Below are positions 12,491 through 17,702 of a DNA stretch of 17,702 nt, one piece after another. Positions within the stretch are counted from its first letter, which is position 1, and the number at the start of each line of letters is the position of its first letter. The notes beneath the pieces were generated by a model. That model was not told where the DNA came from. It did no database searches and was given only the letters and a program-made list of their open reading frames with translations. The DNA is from Gastranaerophilus sp045639085. GTDB lineage: Bacteria > Cyanobacteriota > Vampirovibrionia > Gastranaerophilales > Gastranaerophilaceae. Position numbers and translations under genes: made by a program. The DNA lies in assembly GCA_045639085.1 (NCBI GenBank), contig JAZUCM010000034.1:1-17702 (forward strand), read 5' to 3'.

Positions 12491-13933
12491 CTAAGCGATT
12501 AAAGATTTATAAAGTTTCAAGTATTCCGCGGCACTTTTCTTCCAGGAGAAATCGGTTTCCATTGCAGATTTGCGCATTGCATTGAAAACGTATTTATCTT
12601 GGTAAACCCAAAGTGCTGTTTTTATTGCGTTAAGCATATCCCAGCCGTTGTAACCCCAGAATTTGAAACCGTTAGAGTTGTCAAGCGGGTAGCCGGTAAC
12701 GGTGTCTTCGAGCCCGCCGGTTGCTCTTACGACCGGTAAACAGCCGTAACGCATCGCGATAAGTTGACTGAGACCGCACGGTTCAAATTTTGACGGCATT
12801 AAGAAAAAGTCGCTACCTGCATAAATTAAGTTTGCCAACTTCGCGTCATAACCAACGTATGTGCGAATGTTTGCGGTATTGTTGGAAAGCCAAATGAATA
12901 GGTTTTCGTAGGCACTGTCGCCGCTGCCAAGGAAGATGAAATCTGCATCAAGGTTGCGAAGTTCGTTTTCCATATCGCGTATCAGGTCGATACCTTTTTG
13001 GTCAACGAGTCTTGATACAAAGCCGAATAGCGGTCGATTAGGGTTGTATTCAAGCCCAAAATATTCACATAATGCTTTTTTGTTTTCTTCTTTTTTGTCC
13101 AAGGATTTTGCGTCGTAGTTTTTAACGATGGATTTATCTTTTTTCGGATTAAATACGTCGTAGTCAATTCCGTTTAAAATCCCTGCGATTTTGTGTGTGC
13201 AACCGCGCAGTGTGAAGTCCATGTTTTCGCCGTATTCCGGGGTTAGGATTTCGCGGGCGTAGTTTGGTGAGACCACAAGAATTTTGTCAGAGTAATTTAT
13301 TGCGCCTTTCATCCAGTTAACGCGGTCGTAGTGCTCGACGCCCCATTCGTTGTAGACAATGTCTTTGCGCATGTTTGCAAAATCAATTATGTCATCATGC
13401 CAGATTCCTTGGTACGCAAGGTTATGGATTTCGAACACGCATTTCGTTTTGGACCAGAATTCGTCAAACTTGTAGTTGCTGTGTAGGTAAAGCGGTAACA
13501 TCGCTGTATGCCAATCGTTTGCGTGGATAATATCTGCGCGGAAGTTTAATTGTTTTGCGTATTCCATTATTGCAAGCGAAAATGCAACATATCTCTCGTG
13601 TTCGTAGCGTGTGTCCAGCCATTTAGGATACACTTCTTTGAAACAAGAGAAATACCAATCATTTTTGATGAAGAAAACATTTATATCTGTTCCCGGAAGT
13701 TTGCCCATAAACAGGTTAAATTTTTGTGGTTGCCAACCAAAAGTTATCCACAAATCGGAGTTGGGAAGTTCTTTTATATTAAATTTTTCCTTGTCAATGC
13801 AGCCGTGAAGTGGAGTAAAGATGGCGATTTCCGCGTCTTTTTCCAGGTATTTAGGCAAGCTGCCCATTACATCAGCAAGCCCGCCGGCTTTAGAAAATGG
13901 TGCGACTTCGTTTGATGCGAATAATATTTTCAT
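12491..13933 (-). CDS. glgA: Glycogen synthase (GT5)
   Basis: A 480-residue enzyme that elongates alpha-1,4-glucan from ADP-glucose (by family) to make glycogen in the cytosol. The N-terminal motif KAGGLADVMGSLP (15-27) holds the KxGG nucleotide-sugar site. Further family landmarks are HANDWHTAMLPLY, EIHNLAYQGIW, GILNGIDYDVFNP, GFVSRLVDQKGIDL and, near the C-terminus, the SKFEPCGLSQL segment with Glu384. Length equals the family norm (about 477) and no key motif is missing. SD AGGAG precedes the ATG. The gene begins 20 nt after the large regulator-like gene on the same strand, so they form one operon. No glgB, glgC or glgP is in the window, though a MalQ-like gene lies 4 kb away. Confidence 0.97.
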   Translation of the reverse strand: MKILFASNEVAPFSKAGGLADVMGSLPKYLEKDAEIAIFTPLHGCIDKEKFNIKELPNSDLWITFGWQPQKFNLFMGKLPGTDINVFFIKNDWYFSCFKEVYPKWLDTRYEHERYVAFSLAIMEYAKQLNFRADIIHANDWHTAMLPLYLHSNYKFDEFWSKTKCVFEIHNLAYQGIWHDDIIDFANMRKDIVYNEWGVEHYDRVNWMKGAINYSDKILVVSPNYAREILTPEYGENMDFTLRGCTHKIAGILNGIDYDVFNPKKDKSIVKNYDAKSLDKKEENKKALCEYFGLEYNPNRPLFGFVSRLVDQKGIDLIRDMENELRNLDADFIFLGSGDSAYENLFIWLSNNTANIRTYVGYDAKLANLIYAGSDFFLMPSKFEPCGLSQLIAMRYGCLPVVRATGGLEDTVTGYPLDNSNGFKFWGYNGWDMLNAIKTALWVYQDKYVFNAMRKSAMETDFSWKKSAAEYLKLYKSLIA

Positions 13934-13953
13934 GTCCCTCTCCTTTTGAGTTT

Positions 13954-16900
13954 TTATTGTCCGTCTTCAGGCAATTGCTCTGTGGCGTCGGCAAGTTCTT
14001 CCAGAAAATCGTTTTTCTCTTGTGGCGGAAGTTCTACATTTTCACCGTTTTGAATTCTTTTTATTGTTTCTTCGTCTATTTCTATGCCGTAACTTTGCGG
14101 ATTGACATCGAACGGGAAAAACATTTCATGTTTTTGCGCAATGGCTAATGCTTGTTCTATGCAAAGTTGGGCTTTGTTCAGCTCTCTTCGGTACATAAAC
14201 ACTTTGTACAAATTATAGTTCAAAAGCATAATCAGAAGTTCGCTGTGAAGTCTATTTTTTTCAAGTTGGATAATTGAATTGTTGATGACTCCGTAGGCTG
14301 TATCGTATTGTGCTTCTGTCAGGTGAATATTACTCATAAAATACCAGGCAAGAAGCTCAACGCCGGCCATACCTTTTATTTGCGCGGTATTGATTACATC
14401 GTATAAAATGTGACTTGCCTTTGGCAGAAGACCGACGCGAGTATATGCGTTGGCAATTATCAGGTCACAAATATACTCGATTTTGTGCAACATGCAGTTT
14501 TTAGCGTTAACCTTTGCACGATAAATTTGAGTCGCAAATGCCTTTGGATCTTCGTAGTTGAATAGATATGCCGCAACGATGAATGAAATTGCCGGCGAAA
14601 ATCTATCAGTCGCAGCAATGTTTATTTCCGGGACTTCTTCCAGTTTGCCTTGTACAAGTTGTTCAAGAATTACAAAATAGCAGAAAGATTCCGGCAGTTG
14701 CGGCAAGTCCTGTTTTACAAGTTCCAAAAATTGGCCTACGTTTCCGGCAAGTAAAAATATGTTTGAAAGCGCAACGTAACCGACCGTGTCGTAAAGCATC
14801 GCAATAAAATCCGTACCTTCCATATCATCCGGCTTTATTGTTTCGAGTGTGTCAGGGGTTACGAATTCTAAAATTTTATAGCCTAAATCAAGGCAGTCTT
14901 TGAGTGCGCCGAGATTAAACAACACAATAACGTGTACTATTGACATAAAGAAGAAATTTTTGTCAAAGTTTGGATTGTTAGGGTCCATACTTGCATTCGG
15001 CAGCATAGACAAAACTTTGTGCATCAATTCCAGGGCTTTATTGTAATCGCCGTCATTGAGGCATGCTTTAATCATTTTGATGCAAAGTTCGATGATTTTT
15101 TCTTTTTCGTCCAGGCGTTCAAGGTTATCAAGTGTTTCTTGTGCGATATCGCTTGTTTTGTCTGGTATAACCTCAAAAATATTTGACGAAATTTCTTTGT
15201 ATAATTCATCCTTGTAAAGTTCAGGGTCTTCCACGAGGTTGTATTCATCGTTGCGTGCAACCAATTCAAGCATGCGTTGTGTACAGTTAAGGTAAGAACA
15301 GAAATCTCCCAGCGATAAGTTTATCTGAGAAAGTTTTTCCCATTCCATAAATTCGTTTGCGTGTTCGCTCAATAATCTGTACAAGTAAGCTTTTGTCGGG
15401 CTCGGAATGTTTTCATCGAACACTTTTTCAAACAATTCTGTTGCGACCTCTTTGAGATAATCTTTGTTCATCGTCTCGAGCAAATTTTCTTTTAAAAGGT
15501 TGTAATTAGGGAAATACAGGCAATTATTGTAATAATAAACATACCCCATTGCGGAAAGTCTGTTGATTAACTCTTCGCTATTTTCGTAACCCAGCGCGTC
15601 AACGGTCTGAATATCAACGCGGGTTCCGAGCAGCATCAAAGATGCCAAGAATTTCAACATTTCTTTTTCGTCTTTCATTAGGTTGAGCCTGCGCACTAGT
15701 AGCTTGTTGAGTGACGACGGAATAATGATTGTTTCTTGCTTGCTTATCTTTAATTCGCCTTTATCAGTTATTTTTAGAACTTCGAGTTCTAAAAGATATT
15801 GCAGCGCAAAATCCAAGAATAAAATACTTCCGCAAGCGTATTTCGCAATGCGTTGTAGATAAAAACTGTCTAAAATGTTTTTGTAAAACTCTTTGTTATC
15901 TGCGATAATTTTTTCGAACGGGGTGGGTTTTAGCATTATTTCGCAGTAATAAGGTTTGTTTAACAAGAACGATGAGTTTTTATGTAGGGAGAATTTTCTG
16001 CTGTATGATATCAAATAGCTGACTTCTAATTCTTCAAAAACCTCAAACACGTGACGCATTATGTCTAAAGAGCCGGCGTCGATTTTGTCAAAATCTTCAA
16101 TGAATATCAAGCTATCGGGAATCGCTTGTAACAGTGAGGCGAATATGTCGTAATATTTGAATCTCGTTTCGTAAATATCCTGGCCTTCGTGTTGATGAAG
16201 GGTTATTAAATCTTTTATAATCAACTCAGGATCAATATTCTTGAACATGTCAAAATCGTTTGAGGAGAATAGTTTTTGTGAAACTGTGTATTCGAAAATC
16301 GCAGAAACTAAATCCCTAAAGAACGAATAAGGGGCATATTTCATATCGTCATAACATGTTATGCTGATAATGTTTTTGTAAAGCCCGAGATTTTCTATTT
16401 CGTTGATGATCTTCAGCGAGTAAGGCCGATAAATTTCGTCAGTCTTTATCGCAAGAATCCCTTTTGGATACGTTTGGAGTCTTGTGACCATGTGCAAAAG
16501 AGCATCGGCATTTTCTACACGCATAAATTCGCAAGTAATATCTTCCAACCCCATCGTCTCCATGTCATAAATCGCATCGGGATCGTGTCTTTCGTTCATT
16601 TTACTTATTGCATATCCGTCAATTTTATCCTGTTCCATCAGCATGTTTTGGACGAAATTTGGGATTTTTATTTCGTCAACTTCGTCTTCAACGTCAATTA
16701 GTTCGACTTTGTCCTTAACTTTTGCCTCGTAAAACATCATCATTTGGCCGTTGACGAGTGTTGAGTCCAGTTGCTCGAATTCGAAATCATTTTTTAATAT
16801 TTCATAAACGGAAGAATCTGTGATAATTTGGAAAGCGTTTCTAATCTGTTCTTCTTGTGAAAGTTTTTCGTTGCTGACGAAACTGATGTTCATATCCGAT

Positions 16901-17496
16901 TTTACGGCATCTGGTTTGTCGGAAGTCGTACGTTTAACAAGAGTTATATTGCAGCGAATTGTTGCGTTTTTTTTGTGTGTAAGTTTGCAGTTTAATTTTG
17001 TGATTTCTTGCAAAAGTTCCAGCGCTGTTTCCATTGCTTTAGCGGTTGAACTTGAGAAAGTGTATTCTTTTGTAAACCTGATAATATAATTTTTGCCGTA
17101 AATCCTGCATTTATTTTTGGATTTTTTTGCAACATCTTTAATAATTTTGTCTGTGTTTGACTTAAATTTATTTAGTAATTTTGACCCGATGTAATCTTTC
17201 ATGTCGTCGATGTTAGGAAGATCGACGATCATCATTGCGTATGCGTCTGTGTTTGCGTCGTTAAGAATGCAGGACTGTTCTGTGTCGAACCCGCATTTCG
17301 AACATTTTTTATTAATATTCGGGTTGATTTTGCCGCAACTGTTGCATTTTACAAGGATAGGAAATCCGCATTTTTTGCACGAATTAGCCGTGTTGACGGT
17401 CCTACAAACGGGACAAATCAACTTTAAGACCTTTTTACAGTTTGGGCAGGTCATTGCCTTATCATCTACTTCATAACCACACTTTGGACATTCCAT
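13954..17496 (-). CDS. Zinc-ribbon / cyclase-like / STAND-like / TPR-like protein
   Basis: A 1180-residue cytosolic protein (residues counted from the start at 17496). Residues 1-70 hold three zinc ribbons (Cys 3/6/17/20, 28/31/40/43, 51/54/65/68). Residues about 85-190 resemble a class III cyclase domain (AYAMMIVDLPN; RIYGKNYIIRF), but the second metal Asp is lost: GKN stands where GDx is usual. Residues about 340-560 resemble a STAND/MalT-type NTPase. The P-loop position (GILAIKTDEIYR, 346-357) has no GxxGxGKS, while a Walker-B-like strand LIFIEDFD (463-470) remains. The remainder is helical and TPR-like. It is probably a scaffold or regulator, not an enzyme. It precedes glgA by 20 nt, so a role in glycogen control is plausible. 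I chose the second ATG because the first (17505) overlaps the -10 box. Confidence 0.85.
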   Translation of the reverse strand: MECPKCGYEVDDKAMTCPNCKKVLKLICPVCRTVNTANSCKKCGFPILVKCNSCGKINPNINKKCSKCGFDTEQSCILNDANTDAYAMMIVDLPNIDDMKDYIGSKLLNKFKSNTDKIIKDVAKKSKNKCRIYGKNYIIRFTKEYTFSSSTAKAMETALELLQEITKLNCKLTHKKNATIRCNITLVKRTTSDKPDAVKSDMNISFVSNEKLSQEEQIRNAFQIITDSSVYEILKNDFEFEQLDSTLVNGQMMMFYEAKVKDKVELIDVEDEVDEIKIPNFVQNMLMEQDKIDGYAISKMNERHDPDAIYDMETMGLEDITCEFMRVENADALLHMVTRLQTYPKGILAIKTDEIYRPYSLKIINEIENLGLYKNIISITCYDDMKYAPYSFFRDLVSAIFEYTVSQKLFSSNDFDMFKNIDPELIIKDLITLHQHEGQDIYETRFKYYDIFASLLQAIPDSLIFIEDFDKIDAGSLDIMRHVFEVFEELEVSYLISYSRKFSLHKNSSFLLNKPYYCEIMLKPTPFEKIIADNKEFYKNILDSFYLQRIAKYACGSILFLDFALQYLLELEVLKITDKGELKISKQETIIIPSSLNKLLVRRLNLMKDEKEMLKFLASLMLLGTRVDIQTVDALGYENSEELINRLSAMGYVYYYNNCLYFPNYNLLKENLLETMNKDYLKEVATELFEKVFDENIPSPTKAYLYRLLSEHANEFMEWEKLSQINLSLGDFCSYLNCTQRMLELVARNDEYNLVEDPELYKDELYKEISSNIFEVIPDKTSDIAQETLDNLERLDEKEKIIELCIKMIKACLNDGDYNKALELMHKVLSMLPNASMDPNNPNFDKNFFFMSIVHVIVLFNLGALKDCLDLGYKILEFVTPDTLETIKPDDMEGTDFIAMLYDTVGYVALSNIFLLAGNVGQFLELVKQDLPQLPESFCYFVILEQLVQGKLEEVPEINIAATDRFSPAISFIVAAYLFNYEDPKAFATQIYRAKVNAKNCMLHKIEYICDLIIANAYTRVGLLPKASHILYDVINTAQIKGMAGVELLAWYFMSNIHLTEAQYDTAYGVINNSIIQLEKNRLHSELLIMLLNYNLYKVFMYRRELNKAQLCIEQALAIAQKHEMFFPFDVNPQSYGIEIDEETIKRIQNGENVELPPQEKNDFLEELADATEQLPEDGQ

Positions 17497-17503
17497 AACA
17501 AAC

Positions 17504-17532
17504 ATTATACCACGAAGATAAATGGTTGTAAA
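17504..17532 (-). promoter_or_regulatory. Extended -10 promoter of the regulator-glgA operon
   Basis: On the minus strand TTTACA (17527-17532), 17 bp, then TG-G-TATAAT (-10 at 17504-17509). Seven nt separate it from the ATG at 17496, and no SD is present, so a leaderless mRNA is predicted. An alternative ATG at 17505 lies inside the -10 box and cannot be transcribed from here. Confidence 0.7.
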
Positions 17533-17540
17533 TAATAATT

Positions 17541-17572
17541 AATAAGTCAATAAGTGAATAGGTGAATAAGGC
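17541..17572. repeat. 8-bp periodic array AATA(A/G)G..
   Basis: Four consecutive octamers: AATAAGTC, AATAAGTG, AATAGGTG, AATAAGGC. The array lies between the operon promoter and the IS end. Its octamer period matches that of the array at 77-108, though the sequence differs. No function is evident. Confidence 0.55.
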
Positions 17573-17576
17573 AATA

Positions 17577-17702
17577 TGAAGTGGTCCCCAAAACCTGGAC
17601 ACAAATTAAGCAGCCAATAAAAAATCTCTGTATCTGCACGGAGACAGTTTATTTTTGTTCCACTGTGGCCTATTGTTATAGATTAGCACGTATTTATTAA
17701 CA
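17577..17702 (-). mobile_element. End of an IS3-family insertion sequence, cut by the window edge
   Basis: TGAAGTGGTCCCC...TGGACACAAATTAAG is typical of an IS3-family terminal repeat next to the 3' end of the transposase gene. The last codons of orfB lie just inside. The inner boundary (about 17577) is estimated, and the other end and the target duplication lie outside the window. The insertion is about 45 bp upstream of the -35 of the regulator-glgA operon. Confidence 0.75.
17606..17701 (-). CDS. IS3-family transposase, C-terminal 31 residues (5' part outside window)
   Basis: A minus-strand frame is open to the window edge and ends at 17606. It reads ...VLIYNNRPQWNKNKLSPCRYRDFLLAA, the typical IS3 OrfB ending (YN..RPQ...L.SP..YR). 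OrfB carries the DDE integrase core, which would lie beyond the edge. Whether the complete gene is intact cannot be seen. Confidence 0.8.
   Translation of the reverse strand, partial: VNKYVLIYNNRPQWNKNKLSPCRYRDFLLAA

Overview
The window reads as ordinary AT-rich bacterial chromosome, dense with genes. A few features suggest an uncultured gut-type lineage related to Cyanobacteria, most likely Gastranaerophilales / Vampirovibrionia (Melainabacteria). These are several unfamiliar Met/Gly/Tyr- or Lys/Glu-rich proteins, a divergent membrane-anchored MalQ-like protein, a TPM (Psb32/YgcG-like) protein, a glycogen synthase and frequent SD-less starts. This placement is inference from general impression; no rRNA or other marker gene is present.

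Left part (1-997): a low-complexity AT stretch, a promoter-like site, an 11-G tract, then a GC-rich island (about 330-445) full of hairpins. The island carries a 63-codon ORF whose Shine-Dalgarno sequence is paired by an upstream complement. A minus-strand terminator closes the island. Next is tRNA-Lys(UUU) on the minus strand with its own terminator and a consensus promoter about 150 bp upstream.

998-3106: a predicted Cys/His/Asp hydrolase, a small cupin, and a LipM/LplA-type octanoyl/lipoyl transferase. 3177-5319: two tandem genes of unknown function with near-identical ribosome-binding contexts, then a possible tiny basic ORF and a terminator.

5427-8790: a class II Fic protein with a C-terminal winged helix (minus) diverges from a MalQ-like protein with a C-terminal membrane anchor (plus). 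The intergenic region holds six copies of a TGAAATAA half-site, one inside the fic promoter, which suggests autoregulation. 8828-11196: a TPM-domain protein, a nucleotidyltransferase-fold protein and a polytopic membrane protein run in one direction, with a terminator/promoter overlap before the last.

11331-12434: another protein of unknown function sharing N-terminal and internal motifs with the 3177/4422 pair. 12491-17496 (minus): a two-gene operon, a 1180-residue zinc-ribbon / cyclase-like / STAND-like / TPR-like protein followed by glycogen synthase glgA. At the right edge is the end of an IS3-family element, with the last 31 codons of its transposase.

Recurring themes are alpha-glucan metabolism (glgA plus a MalQ-like protein), regulators whose catalytic motifs look degenerate, and three promoters whose -10 box lies only 6-7 nt before the start codon, implying leaderless mRNAs.
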